From an uncultured Eubacteriales bacterium (GTDB taxonomy: Bacteria; Bacillota; Clostridia; Christensenellales; CAG-138): a DNA stretch of 56,082 nt. The stretch spans positions 1 to 56,082 of the forward strand of contig CADBYI010000016.1 of the NCBI GenBank assembly GCA_902798825.1. The letters run 5' to 3'. Numbering within the stretch: position 1 is the first letter of the stretch; the number at the start of each line of letters is the position of its first letter. Shown in pieces: positions 6,937 to 15,048 of the stretch. The position numbers and the translations under genes were made by a program. The notes beneath the pieces are model-generated. The model had not been told where the DNA came from. It was given only the letters and a program-made list of their open reading frames with translations, and made no database searches.

Positions 6937-8397
6937 ATGAAGGTCTGTTTGCTGAACGATTCCTTTCCCCCGGCCATCGACGGGGTGGTGAATGTGGTGA
7001 TGAATTACGCCGACCATCTGGGACGGGACCACGGGGCAGAGGTGACGGTGGGAACGCCGGAGTATCCTGGTGCCCTCTATGACCAGTATCCCTACCGGGT
7101 CATCCCCTACCCCAGCCTGGATACCACCGCCCTTATGAGCGGCTATCGGGCGGGCCTCCCTCTTTCGGGGAAGTCGGTGGAGGAGCTGGCGGCCGTTCGT
7201 CCGGACATTTTGCACAGCCACTGCCCCGTGGCCTCCACGGTCCTGGGGCGGCTTTTGCGGGAGCAGACCGAGGCACCGCTGGTGTTCACCTATCACACCA
7301 AGTTCGACATCGACATCCATCGGGCGGTGAAGATTCCCCCGGTGGCGGAGGAGACCATCCGGGCCATGGTATCGAACATCGAGGCCTGCGACGAGGTCTG
7401 GGTGGTGAGCCAGGGCGCCGGGGAGAATCTGAAATCCCTGGGCTACCAGGGAGCTTATCGGGTCATGAACAACGGTGTGGACTTCGCCCGGGGCCGGGTG
7501 GACCAGGGGACCGTGGAGAAGGCCACCGCAGGATACGACCTGCCGGCCGGGGTGCCGGTGCTGCTGTTCGTGGGCCGGATGATGACCTACAAGGGCCTGC
7601 CCCTCATTCTGGACGCATTGAAGCTCCTTATGGACGGCGGGCAGGATTTTCGCATGGTGTTCATCGGCAAGGGCCCCGACAAGGAGAAGATGGAGCAGAA
7701 GGCCCGATCCCTGGGGCTTTCAGATAAGTGCATCTTCGTGGGGCCCATCTACGACCGGGACCAGCTTCGGGCCTGGAACACCCGGGCGGATTTGTTTTTG
7801 TTCCCCTCCACCTTCGACACCAACGGCCTGGTGGTCCGGGAGGCGGCGGCCTGCGGTCTCGGCTGCGTGCTGGTCAAAGGCTCCTGCGCCGCCGAGGGGA
7901 TCACGGATGGGCACAACGGCTTTCTCATCGATGAGAGCCCTGAGGCCATGGCAGCGCTGCTGCGGCGGGTCTGCACCGATCTGCCGATGCTCCACACGGT
8001 GGGCCAGCACGCCATGGACGAGATATACCTGTCCTGGCAGAGCGCGGTGGACGAGGCCTACGACCGGTATGGCGCCATATTGGATTTGAAAAAGGGCGGG
8101 AAGCTGCCACCAAAGCGGAAGGTGCCCACGGACTATCTCGTCACCCTGGCTTCCCGGAGCATGGAGGAGCGGGCGCGCCGCCGCCGGATCCGGCAGGAGC
8201 TGTTCAACGACTTCAAGGAGACGGCCCAGGGCATGATGGACAACATCCAGGAGGCGGAGCGCAGCGCCGAGCAGCACTGGAACCGGGTCAGCGAGACGCT
8301 GCAGCGGGACATGGAAGCCCTCCGGAGCACCGAGGATCCCAAGGCGAAGATATGGGAGGAGATGGAGCGGGGGCTGGAGGCGCTCAAGAAGCGGTAA
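6937..8397 (+). CDS. GT4-family glycosyltransferase with helical C-terminal tail
   Basis: The 486-residue protein matches GT-B fold, GT4-type enzymes: an N-terminal MKVCLLNDSFPPAIDGVVN, an acceptor-side HSHCPVAS, LFVGRMMTYKG, and the donor-site TFDTNGLVVREAAACG, which is the EX7E-like region. It resembles 1,2-diacylglycerol 3-glucosyltransferases that build membrane glycolipids from UDP-glucose, but the acceptor is not proven. Residues ~405-486 form a charged, probably coiled-coil tail not found in the usual ~390-residue enzymes. The next gene, a GH13 glucosidase, begins 4 bases after the stop, so the two are one unit. Confidence 0.8.
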   Translation: MKVCLLNDSFPPAIDGVVNVVMNYADHLGRDHGAEVTVGTPEYPGALYDQYPYRVIPYPSLDTTALMSGYRAGLPLSGKSVEELAAVRPDILHSHCPVASTVLGRLLREQTEAPLVFTYHTKFDIDIHRAVKIPPVAEETIRAMVSNIEACDEVWVVSQGAGENLKSLGYQGAYRVMNNGVDFARGRVDQGTVEKATAGYDLPAGVPVLLFVGRMMTYKGLPLILDALKLLMDGGQDFRMVFIGKGPDKEKMEQKARSLGLSDKCIFVGPIYDRDQLRAWNTRADLFLFPSTFDTNGLVVREAAACGLGCVLVKGSCAAEGITDGHNGFLIDESPEAMAALLRRVCTDLPMLHTVGQHAMDEIYLSWQSAVDEAYDRYGAILDLKKGGKLPPKRKVPTDYLVTLASRSMEERARRRRIRQELFNDFKETAQGMMDNIQEAERSAEQHWNRVSETLQRDMEALRSTEDPKAKIWEEMERGLEALKKR

Positions 8398-8401
8398 GCC
8401 T

Positions 8402-10066
8402 ATGGAGCAATTCGATTTTCGCCGCATGAGCCTGTACCAGATCTGGATCCGCAGCTTCGCCGATGGCAACGGGGACGGCATCGGGGACCTGTACGGGGTG
8501 TACGACAGGCTGGAGTACATCAAGAGCCTGGGGGTGGACGGCATCTGGTTCAGCCCCATCTATCCCTCGCCCAACGCAGACTACGGCTACGACATCTCCG
8601 ACTATCGGAACATCCATCCGGACTACGGCACATTGGACCAGTTCGACAGGGTCCTTCATCGGGCCCACGAGCTGGGGCTCAAGGTCATCCTGGATCTGGT
8701 CATCAACCACACCTCCGACGAGCATCCCTGGTTCCGGGAGAGCCGCAAGGGGCGGGACAACCTCTACAGCGACTATTACATCTGGCGGGACCCCAAGCCC
8801 ACCCCAGGGGGACGCCGTCCCCCCAACAACTGGTTCAGCCAGTTCGAGGGTCTGGCCTGGGAGTACGAGCCCCAGCGGGAACAGTATTATCTGCATGTGT
8901 TCGCCAAAAAGCAGCCGGACCTCAACATGGACAATCCAAAGGTCCGGGAGGAGGTCAAGGGCATCATGCGCTTTTGGCTCGATCGGGGGGTGGACGGCTT
9001 TCGGGAGGACGTGATCACCTTCATATCCAAGGATCAGCGGCTCCCCGACGGCATCCCCTTCTTGCCGGTGATCAACGGCATGCCCTTCTATAAGGACGGA
9101 CCGAATCTGATGCAGTATCTGCGGGAGTTTCGCCAGGTGGCCCAACAATACGGGGCGCTGCAGATCGGCGAGGCGCCCATGACGCCCGTGAAGACGGCCA
9201 TCGGCTACCTTTGCGGGGAGGACCGGGTGCTGGACATGATGATTCAGTTCGACACCATGATGGCGGACTGCTTCCTCACCGAGTTCGTGCACCTGCCCTT
9301 CCGTTTGCGCAAGCTCAAGCGGGCCTTCTCCCGCTGGCAGTACGCTCTGGCGGGTCGGGGCTGGAATGCCCTGTACCTGGAAAACCACGACCATCCCCGG
9401 GTCATCTCCCGCTATGGCAGCGAGAAATACTGGCGGGAGTCGGGGACCATGCTGGCGGCCTGTTACCTGTTCCAGCAGGGCACGCCCTTCATCTATCAGG
9501 GACAGGAGATCGGCATGACGAACATCCGCCTGGACACCATCGACAAGTACATCGACATCGCCTCCATTCGGGCCTATCACGCCTATTTCACCCGTCAGTC
9601 CCAGGAGAAGCGGATGCGCCGCATCCACCGGTCCAGCCGGGACTCCGCCCGGACCCCGGTCCAATGGACGGACGGTCCCAACGCCGGCTTCACCACGGGC
9701 ACGCCCTGGTTCCATGTGAACCCCAACTACACCGCCGTCAACGTGGCGGCGGAGGAGGGGGACCCCAACAGCATCCTGAACTTCTACCGCCGCTGCCTGG
9801 CCCTGCGGAAAAGCAGCGAGACCCTGCTTTCGGGAACCTATCGGGAGTATCAGGCCTGGCGGGGGAAGGTGTATATGTATGAGCGCAGCCGTCAGGGGGA
9901 GCGCATCCTGATCGTCTGCTCCTTCTCCCACCTTGCCCAGAGCTATCGCCTGCCCCGGGGATACGACCAAGCGGGGGCGGAGCTGCTCCTCGACAACTAT
10001 CCGGAGGCCCCCACCCTGGGGAAGCTCCGGCCCTACGAGGCCCAGGTGTACCGCTGGCGGGCATAA
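8402..10066 (+). CDS. GH13 alpha-glucosidase (oligo-1,6-glucosidase type)
   Basis: The 554-residue enzyme has all GH13 regions: DLVINHTSDEHPWF (region I), GVDGFREDV with nucleophile Asp203, QIGEAP with acid/base Glu257, and ENHDHPR with Asp330. The positions closely match those of Bacillus oligo-1,6-glucosidase. It lacks a signal peptide, so it acts in the cytoplasm on imported alpha-glucosides such as isomaltose or trehalose-6-phosphate. The residue after the region II Arg is Glu where GH13_31 enzymes usually have Met, so specificity may differ. The ribosome site is weak, and translational coupling to the upstream glycosyltransferase is likely. Confidence 0.88.
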   Translation: MEQFDFRRMSLYQIWIRSFADGNGDGIGDLYGVYDRLEYIKSLGVDGIWFSPIYPSPNADYGYDISDYRNIHPDYGTLDQFDRVLHRAHELGLKVILDLVINHTSDEHPWFRESRKGRDNLYSDYYIWRDPKPTPGGRRPPNNWFSQFEGLAWEYEPQREQYYLHVFAKKQPDLNMDNPKVREEVKGIMRFWLDRGVDGFREDVITFISKDQRLPDGIPFLPVINGMPFYKDGPNLMQYLREFRQVAQQYGALQIGEAPMTPVKTAIGYLCGEDRVLDMMIQFDTMMADCFLTEFVHLPFRLRKLKRAFSRWQYALAGRGWNALYLENHDHPRVISRYGSEKYWRESGTMLAACYLFQQGTPFIYQGQEIGMTNIRLDTIDKYIDIASIRAYHAYFTRQSQEKRMRRIHRSSRDSARTPVQWTDGPNAGFTTGTPWFHVNPNYTAVNVAAEEGDPNSILNFYRRCLALRKSSETLLSGTYREYQAWRGKVYMYERSRQGERILIVCSFSHLAQSYRLPRGYDQAGAELLLDNYPEAPTLGKLRPYEAQVYRWRA

Positions 10067-10079
10067 CCCTATATTCAGC

Positions 10080-10123
10080 TTGACATGTGACCGTTTGTTC
10101 ACTATAATGTGATCGAACGGTCA
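10080..10123 (+). promoter_or_regulatory. Consensus promoter with TetR-type operator
   Basis: TTGACA (10080-10085), a 17-base spacer and TATAAT (10103-10108) form a perfect consensus promoter. An inverted repeat, TGACCGTTTGTTCAC (10088-10102) and GTGATCGAACGGTCA (10109-10123), encloses the -10 box, so a bound repressor would block it. The site is most simply an autoregulatory operator for the TetR gene that follows. Confidence 0.85.
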
Positions 10124-10145
10124 CTTTTTTGCGTGAGGTAGTTGT

Positions 10146-10736
10146 ATGGCAAAGGATACGCGGGACAGGATACTGGGGATGGCCCTGGACCAATTTTCGC
10201 AAAACGGCTATGACGGCACCAACATTCGGGCGCTGACGGAATCGCTGGGCCTGGTCAAGTCCGCCATGTATCGGCATTTTGAGAGCAAGGAGGCCATCTG
10301 GAACGCCCTGCTGGACGAGCTGGTGGCCTACTATGAGGGCCGGTTCGGCTCGGCGGAGCATCTGCCCCCGGTGCCGGACACCCTGGAAGGGCTGGTGGCG
10401 CTGACCATGGGCCTTGCGGAGTTCACGATCCACGACGAGCGGGTGGTGAAGTCCAGGAAGCTGTTGACGATCGAACAGTTTCGGGACGATCGGGCCCGGG
10501 ATTTGGCCACCAAGCATTTTCTCACGGGCCTCACCGGCATGTTCACCCCTCTCTTTGCCGGCATGATGGACAAGGGGCTCCTGCGCCGGGACGATCCCGA
10601 GATGCTGGCCTTCGCCTACACGGCGCCCATCTCCGCCCTGATCCACCTGTGCGACCGGGAGCCGGAAAAGACGGAGGACGCCCTCCGCCAGATCGAAGCC
10701 TTCAGCCGCCATTTCATCCAGGTTTACAAGGCATAA
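10146..10736 (+). CDS. TetR/AcrR family transcriptional regulator
   Basis: The 196-residue protein has a TetR N-terminal helix-turn-helix (RDRILGMALDQFSQNGYDGT, then SLGLVKSAMYRHFESKEAIW) and a helical ligand domain. It probably represses its own promoter, where the palindrome surrounds TATAAT. It is followed after 26 bases by the DUF3795 gene and the run of small enzymes, which it may also control. The inducing ligand is unknown. Confidence 0.9.
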   Translation: MAKDTRDRILGMALDQFSQNGYDGTNIRALTESLGLVKSAMYRHFESKEAIWNALLDELVAYYEGRFGSAEHLPPVPDTLEGLVALTMGLAEFTIHDERVVKSRKLLTIEQFRDDRARDLATKHFLTGLTGMFTPLFAGMMDKGLLRRDDPEMLAFAYTAPISALIHLCDREPEKTEDALRQIEAFSRHFIQVYKA

Positions 10737-10762
10737 AGACCCATTATCAGGGAGGAAACTAT

Positions 10763-11101
10763 ATGCATACGTTCATTGCTTATTGTGGGCTGAACTGCGA
10801 AACGTGCGAGGCCCGGCTGGCCACCGTTCGTAACGACGACGCCCTGCGGCGCAGGGTGGCCGCCCTCTGGTCGGAACTGAACCAGGCGGAGATCACGCCG
10901 GAGATGATACACTGCGTGGGCTGCCGGATCGAGGGCCCGAAGACCCCCTACTGCGAATCCCTCTGTCCCATTCGAAAGTGCGCCATGGCGAAGGGACTGG
11001 AAACCTGCGGCGGCTGCGGGGCGTGGAGGACCTGTGAAAAGCTCTCCCCGATCATCGGCAACAACCCGGACGCCCTCCGGCGGCTGGAGAGCTGGAAATA
11101 G
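10763..11101 (+). CDS. DUF3795 cysteine-rich protein
   Basis: The 112-residue protein contains paired cysteines (YCGLNCETCEA, CVGCRIEG, CESLCPIRKCAMAKG, CGGCGAWRTC) typical of DUF3795, which probably binds zinc or an Fe-S cluster. The start is preceded by GGGAGGAAA. It is the first of a same-strand run (GNAT, VOC, GNAT) with short spacers. The function of the family is not established. Confidence 0.85.
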   Translation: MHTFIAYCGLNCETCEARLATVRNDDALRRRVAALWSELNQAEITPEMIHCVGCRIEGPKTPYCESLCPIRKCAMAKGLETCGGCGAWRTCEKLSPIIGNNPDALRRLESWK

Positions 11102-11117
11102 CAAAGGAGCTGTGAGC

Positions 11118-11669
11118 ATGAAATATAGAGAAACCATAGGATTGAAGGACGGGCGGAGCTGCATTCTTCGCAACGGCACCGCGGCGGACGGCCAGGCCAT
11201 GCTGGACATCTATGTGTTGACCCACGTTCAGACGGACTATCTGCTGTCCTATCCCGACGAGGTCACCATGACCGCGCTCCAGGAGGCCCAGTTTTTGCGA
11301 GAGAAGACCGACAGCGAAAACGAGATCGAGCTGCTGGCGGAGGTGGAGGGCCGAATCGTCGGCGCGGCGGGCATCGCCGCCCTGGGCAAAAAGGAAAAGA
11401 TCCGGCACCGGGCGGACTTCGGCATCAGCATCGATCAGGCTTACTGGGGCTTGGGCATCGGCCGGGCGCTGACCCGGGCCTGCATCGAGCTTGCCAGGCA
11501 AGCGGGCTATTCGCAGCTGGAGCTGGAGGCTGTGGCGGATAACGCCCATGCCCTGGCTCTCTATGAAAGCGAGGGCTTCCGGGAATATGGGCGGAATCCA
11601 CGGGGGTTTCGTTCCCGGTACACGGGCTGGCAGGAGCTGGTATATATGCGGTTGGAGCTGGATAGGTAA
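11118..11669 (+). CDS. GNAT family N-acetyltransferase
   Basis: The 183-residue protein has the GNAT core: a beta strand ending in ADFGISIDQAYWGLGIGRALTRACIE, whose GLGIGRA loop is the acetyl-CoA pyrophosphate site, and a C-terminal NAHALALYESEGF, the usual NxxAxxLYxxxGF helix. It may modify small amines or a protein N-terminus. It starts 16 bases after the DUF3795 stop with AAAGGAG as ribosome site. Confidence 0.88.
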   Translation: MKYRETIGLKDGRSCILRNGTAADGQAMLDIYVLTHVQTDYLLSYPDEVTMTALQEAQFLREKTDSENEIELLAEVEGRIVGAAGIAALGKKEKIRHRADFGISIDQAYWGLGIGRALTRACIELARQAGYSQLELEAVADNAHALALYESEGFREYGRNPRGFRSRYTGWQELVYMRLELDR

Positions 11670-11691
11670 CAGGATACGAGGGAGGCAACAT

Positions 11692-12102
11692 ATGCGGCTG
11701 GACGGAATTGGTCTGCTGGTGAAGGACATGGGAACCATGATCCGCTTTTATCGGGACGTGCTGGGCTTTGAGATAAAGGAGGCGGAGGACGCGGACAACG
11801 TGTATCTCGTGAAGGACGGTACGTTGTTTTTGCTCTACGGGCGGAAGGATTTTGAGACCATGACCCACCGGACGTACGAATATGTCACCGGCGTCAACGG
11901 CCATTTTGAGATCGCCCTCTATGTGAACACCTTCGACGAGGTGGACGCGGCCTTCGACCACGCCGTGGAGAAGGGGGCGACGCCCATCCTGGCGCCCACC
12001 ACGGAGCCCTGGGGCCAGCGGACCTGCTATATCGCTGACCCGGAGGGAAACCTGATCGAGATCGGCTCCTGGAACAAGCCCTATGAACGAAAAGACCAGT
12101 GA
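11692..12102 (+). CDS. VOC (glyoxalase/dioxygenase superfamily) protein
   Basis: The 136-residue protein shows the paired betaalphabetabetabeta units of VOC proteins: IGLLVKDMGTMIRFYRDVLGF at the start, and GHFEIALYVNTFDEVDAAFDHA followed by RTCYIADPEGNLIEIGSW in the second half. The metal-ligand positions include a glutamate near the C-terminus (LIEIG). Members range from glyoxalase I to antibiotic-binding proteins, so the substrate is open. Its ribosome site is GGGAGG, and it lies 22 bases after the GNAT gene. Confidence 0.88.
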   Translation: MRLDGIGLLVKDMGTMIRFYRDVLGFEIKEAEDADNVYLVKDGTLFLLYGRKDFETMTHRTYEYVTGVNGHFEIALYVNTFDEVDAAFDHAVEKGATPILAPTTEPWGQRTCYIADPEGNLIEIGSWNKPYERKDQ

Positions 12103-12116
12103 TGGGAGAACGGCAT

Positions 12117-12188
12117 ATGACCCTGCGCACGGAGCAGCTTCCTATACTATCATTGTGTTTTGCCAAAATCGGGAAGGAGGCGGGGTGA
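12117..12188 (+). CDS. Possible 23-residue leader peptide or remnant ORF
   Basis: An ATG at 12117, preceded by GATGGGAGAAC, opens a 23-codon frame whose TGA (12186-12188) directly abuts the ATG of the next GNAT gene at 12189. The first residues, MTLRTEQL, look like the usual opening of GNAT proteins of the MTLRTERL type, so it could be a decayed N-terminus. It could also be a coupled leader peptide. It may not be translated at all. Confidence 0.3.
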   Translation: MTLRTEQLPILSLCFAKIGKEAG

Positions 12189-12638
12189 ATGGTCGCTATC
12201 AGCAGTGAACGGCTCACCGCCGCGGAGTACATCCGCTTTCTTGCCCGCACGGACTTGGGCAGCCAGTACCCCCGAGAGCGATTCGAGGAACGGATACCCA
12301 GGCTCCTGCAAAACGCCTCCATCAGCCTCTCCGCCCGGAATGAGGAGGGGCTTCTGGTGGGGGTGCTGCTGGGGCTTACGGACTATGCCTACTGGCTCTA
12401 TGTGACGGACCTGGGCGTGGATCGGGCCTATGAGCGCCGGGGCATCGGCCGGGCCCTGATGGAAAAAGCCCTGGAGCTGGCCGGGGGCGAAAAGGATATC
12501 GCCGTGTATCTGATTGCCAACGAGAACGCCGTGCCCTTTTATGAGAAGCTGGGCATGAGGCAGGCCACGGAGGTCATGAAGTACGACCATGTGGACTGGA
12601 CGTCGTTCACCGTGGGAACAGAATCGGGCAATAAATGA
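12189..12638 (+). CDS. GNAT family N-acetyltransferase
   Basis: The 149-residue protein carries the acetyl-CoA loop (YERRGIGRALMEKALELA) and the C-terminal NENAVPFYEKLGM helix of GNAT enzymes. AAGGAGGCGGGG lies before the ATG. The 86-base gap before it holds only a putative 23-codon frame. The substrate is unknown. Confidence 0.88.
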   Translation: MVAISSERLTAAEYIRFLARTDLGSQYPRERFEERIPRLLQNASISLSARNEEGLLVGVLLGLTDYAYWLYVTDLGVDRAYERRGIGRALMEKALELAGGEKDIAVYLIANENAVPFYEKLGMRQATEVMKYDHVDWTSFTVGTESGNK

Positions 12639-12644
12639 CAGGAC

Positions 12645-12668
12645 AGCCGTCGCCCGGACGGCTATACT
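12645..12668 (+). promoter_or_regulatory. Hairpin/palindrome with -10-like box before the AraC gene
   Basis: AGCCGTC (12645-12651) and GACGGCT (12657-12663) form a 7-bp stem that runs into TATACT (12663-12668). No good -35 box stands at the right distance. It may be an activator-dependent promoter or just the end of the preceding transcript. Confidence 0.35.
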
Positions 12669-12700
12669 GAAAGCGAGTCAAGGTAAGGGAGGCAACGGAT

Positions 12701-13594
12701 ATGGAGTGGCTCACCTCGATCCGCGGGGCCGTTTCGTTCATGGAAACGCATCTTCGGGACGATATCGGACTGGAGGACGTGGCCCGGGCGGTGCACCTGT
12801 CGCCGTTCTTTCTGCAGCGGGGGTTTTCACTGATGACCGGCGTGGGCGTAGGCGAATATCTGCGCAATCGTCGGCTCTATGAAGCCGCGCTGGACCTGCA
12901 AAAAACGGGAGAAAGGGTCATAGACATCGCCCTAAAATACGGCTATGAGACCCCGGAAAGCTTCGCCAGGGCCTTCGCCCGCTTCCACGGCGCCACGCCC
13001 ACCCAGGTTCGGGAGGGGGCGGCCATCCGGCCCTTTCTGCCCTTGACCATCCTACTTTCGATCCAAGGAGGCAGCCAAATGGATTACAAAATCACCCCCA
13101 TGTTCCCCTTCAAGGTCATCGGCTTTCAGAGGGCGTTCGACTACGAGACGTCCTATGCGGAGATCCCCAGGTTCTGGGATGAGATTTGCGAGAAGTACGC
13201 CAACAACGTCTATGCCGGGAACGCCCCCGCCAACCCCTATGAGCAGGCCCTGGTGGACAACTGCATCGGCGAGTACGGCGTCTGCATCGACGATATGGAC
13301 GGCGGAAAGTTCCGATACCTCATCGCGGGCAAGTACACCGGGGGACCCGTGCCCGAGGGCATGGTCCTCTATGAGTTTCCGCGAGGTGAATGGGCCGTGT
13401 TCAACTGTGTGGGGCCCAACCCCCAGACCCTCCAGAGCGTCAACACCCGCATCTTTCGGGAGTGGCTCCCCGGCAATCCGGACTATGAGCTCAGCGGCAC
13501 CGCCACGGTGGAGTGGTACGACTGCATCAACGGCGAGCCGACGGACCCCGACTATCACAGCGCCATCTGGGTGCCGGTGAAGCGGAGGAAATGA
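12701..13594 (+). CDS. AraC family regulator with GyrI-like effector domain
   Basis: The 297-residue protein has an AraC/XylS DNA-binding domain in residues ~5-105: two helix-turn-helices, DIGLEDVARAVHLSPFFLQRGF and VIDIALKYGYETPESFARAF. Residues ~125-297 form a GyrI/Rob-like effector-binding domain (ITPMFPFKVIGFQRAF, then a C-terminal EWYDC...SAIWVPVK). Such Rob/SoxS-type proteins sense small hydrophobic or toxic ligands and activate detoxification genes, so the neighbouring acetyltransferases and the reductase are plausible targets. The ribosome site is GGGAGG 7 bases before the ATG. Confidence 0.9.
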   Translation: MEWLTSIRGAVSFMETHLRDDIGLEDVARAVHLSPFFLQRGFSLMTGVGVGEYLRNRRLYEAALDLQKTGERVIDIALKYGYETPESFARAFARFHGATPTQVREGAAIRPFLPLTILLSIQGGSQMDYKITPMFPFKVIGFQRAFDYETSYAEIPRFWDEICEKYANNVYAGNAPANPYEQALVDNCIGEYGVCIDDMDGGKFRYLIAGKYTGGPVPEGMVLYEFPRGEWAVFNCVGPNPQTLQSVNTRIFREWLPGNPDYELSGTATVEWYDCINGEPTDPDYHSAIWVPVKRRK

Positions 13595-13663
13595 CAATTT
13601 CGCCAGGCAGGGGCGGATGAATCGGCACAGATTTGGCAACCAAGCGAGTAGAGGAGGGAACCT

Positions 13664-14326
13664 ATGGCATACAAAGTCATCGACAAGGATTCATATTATC
13701 GCCGGGACGTCTTTCGCCGCTTTTCCGAGGACTGTAAGTGCTCGCTGTCCATGACAGCGAGGGTGGACGTGACGGAGCTGGCGGCCTGGTCCAAGAGGAC
13801 CGGGACCAAGTTCTATCTCAACTTTCTGTATCTGCTGTCCCGGGTGCTGAACAGCCGGGAGGACTATCGGATGGACTACTACTACAGGACCGAGGAGATG
13901 GTCTGCTACGACGTGATCCATCCCACCCATTACGCCTTCCATCCGGACACCGAGACCTGCACCCCCGTCTACTCCACCTACTATGAGGACTACGCCACCT
14001 TCTACGCCCATGCGGCGGAGGACCTTGCCTGGGCCAAGGAGAACCCGGTGTACATCCGGGAGGCCACGAAGGAGCAAAACCGGTTCGACGCGTCCTTCAT
14101 CCCCTGGCTGTCCTATGACGCTCTGCATATGGAGCTGCCGGACGGGTATCTGTACTTTGCCCCCATCGTCAACTGGGGGGCCTACCGGGAGGAGGGCGGC
14201 CGGCTCATGATGCCCGTCACCGTCCGCATGAATCACGCCGTGGCCGACGGGTATCTGGTGGCCCTGGTGTTCCGCCTGCTGGCGCAGGAGATAGAAACCT
14301 TTATTCACGACCATAGGGAGGAATGA
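13664..14326 (+). CDS. Chloramphenicol acetyltransferase-like (CatA fold) protein
   Basis: The 220-residue protein resembles type A chloramphenicol acetyltransferases (about 215 residues). It has SFIPWLSYDALHMELPDGYL, where the family usually reads S..PW.SF, and the catalytic-type HxxxDG motif as MNHAVADGY near residue 195. The histidine and aspartate are present, so it is likely an active acyl-CoA transferase. Many chromosomal CatA-like proteins in Clostridia do not confer chloramphenicol resistance, so resistance should not be assumed. AGGAGGG lies upstream. Confidence 0.8.
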   Translation: MAYKVIDKDSYYRRDVFRRFSEDCKCSLSMTARVDVTELAAWSKRTGTKFYLNFLYLLSRVLNSREDYRMDYYYRTEEMVCYDVIHPTHYAFHPDTETCTPVYSTYYEDYATFYAHAAEDLAWAKENPVYIREATKEQNRFDASFIPWLSYDALHMELPDGYLYFAPIVNWGAYREEGGRLMMPVTVRMNHAVADGYLVALVFRLLAQEIETFIHDHREE

Positions 14327-14330
14327 TTCT

Positions 14331-15014
14331 GTGAAGATCTTAGTCATCAACGGCAGTCCCAAGAGGGACAAGAGCGACGTCATGCACATCACCCGCGCCT
14401 TTTTGGAGGGGATGCAGCAGGCGGGCGAGCAGCAGATACAGGTGATCCACGCCGTGGAGCAGAACGTCAAATACTGCACCGGGTGCTTTTCCTGCATGAA
14501 CAACGGCGGCCACTGCATCCACGACGACGATATGCGGGGCATTTTGGAGGATATCCTCCAAAGCGATCTGCTGCTGTTCAGCTTCCCCCTCTACTGCTAC
14601 GGCATGCCAGCGCCTCTGAAGGCCATCATCGACCGGGTCCTGCCCCTCTCCAAAATGACCATGGAGAAGGTGGGGGATCGGTACCAGCACGTGGGCCAGG
14701 GGGACTATTCCCGCCTGAAATATCTGATGATCTGCGGCTGCGGCTTCCCCAACAGCCAGCAGAACTTCGAGCCCGCCGTAAGTCAGTTCAAGCTCCTGTT
14801 CCCCCATGACCACACGATCGTCACCGTCCCCGAGAGCCCCATGTTCAACGTGCCCCAGGCGGACGTGGTCACGGTGCCCCGGCTGGCGCGGGTGCGGGAG
14901 GCCGGGCTGCAGTATGCCCAAAGCGGCCGGATCGACGACGAGCTGCTGGCTGAAATCTGCTCGCCCATGATCCCCGAGGCGCAGTACGCCGCCATCGTCA
15001 ACGGCGAGGCGTGA
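14331..15014 (+). CDS. NAD(P)H-dependent FMN reductase / iron-sulfur flavoprotein-like
   Basis: The 227-residue protein has a flavodoxin-fold FMN site (MKILVINGSPKRDKSDV) and a cysteine group, CTGCFSCMNNGGHCIHDDDM (~residues 45-65), as in the iron-sulfur flavoprotein or NADPH-dependent FMN reductase families. It starts with GTG, chosen because AGGGAGG stands at 14315-14321. It follows the CAT-like gene by 4 bases. It probably reduces quinones or nitro compounds in the cytoplasm. Confidence 0.82.
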   Translation: MKILVINGSPKRDKSDVMHITRAFLEGMQQAGEQQIQVIHAVEQNVKYCTGCFSCMNNGGHCIHDDDMRGILEDILQSDLLLFSFPLYCYGMPAPLKAIIDRVLPLSKMTMEKVGDRYQHVGQGDYSRLKYLMICGCGFPNSQQNFEPAVSQFKLLFPHDHTIVTVPESPMFNVPQADVVTVPRLARVREAGLQYAQSGRIDDELLAEICSPMIPEAQYAAIVNGEA

Positions 15015-15048
15015 CCCTGGCAGAAACGGATAGCATAAGGAGGAACAT

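Noticed and set aside
13664..14326. Calling this gene a chloramphenicol resistance determinant
   Set aside because: The fold and HxxxDG motif fit, but many chromosomal CatA-like proteins do not act on chloramphenicol, so only a CAT-like call is made.
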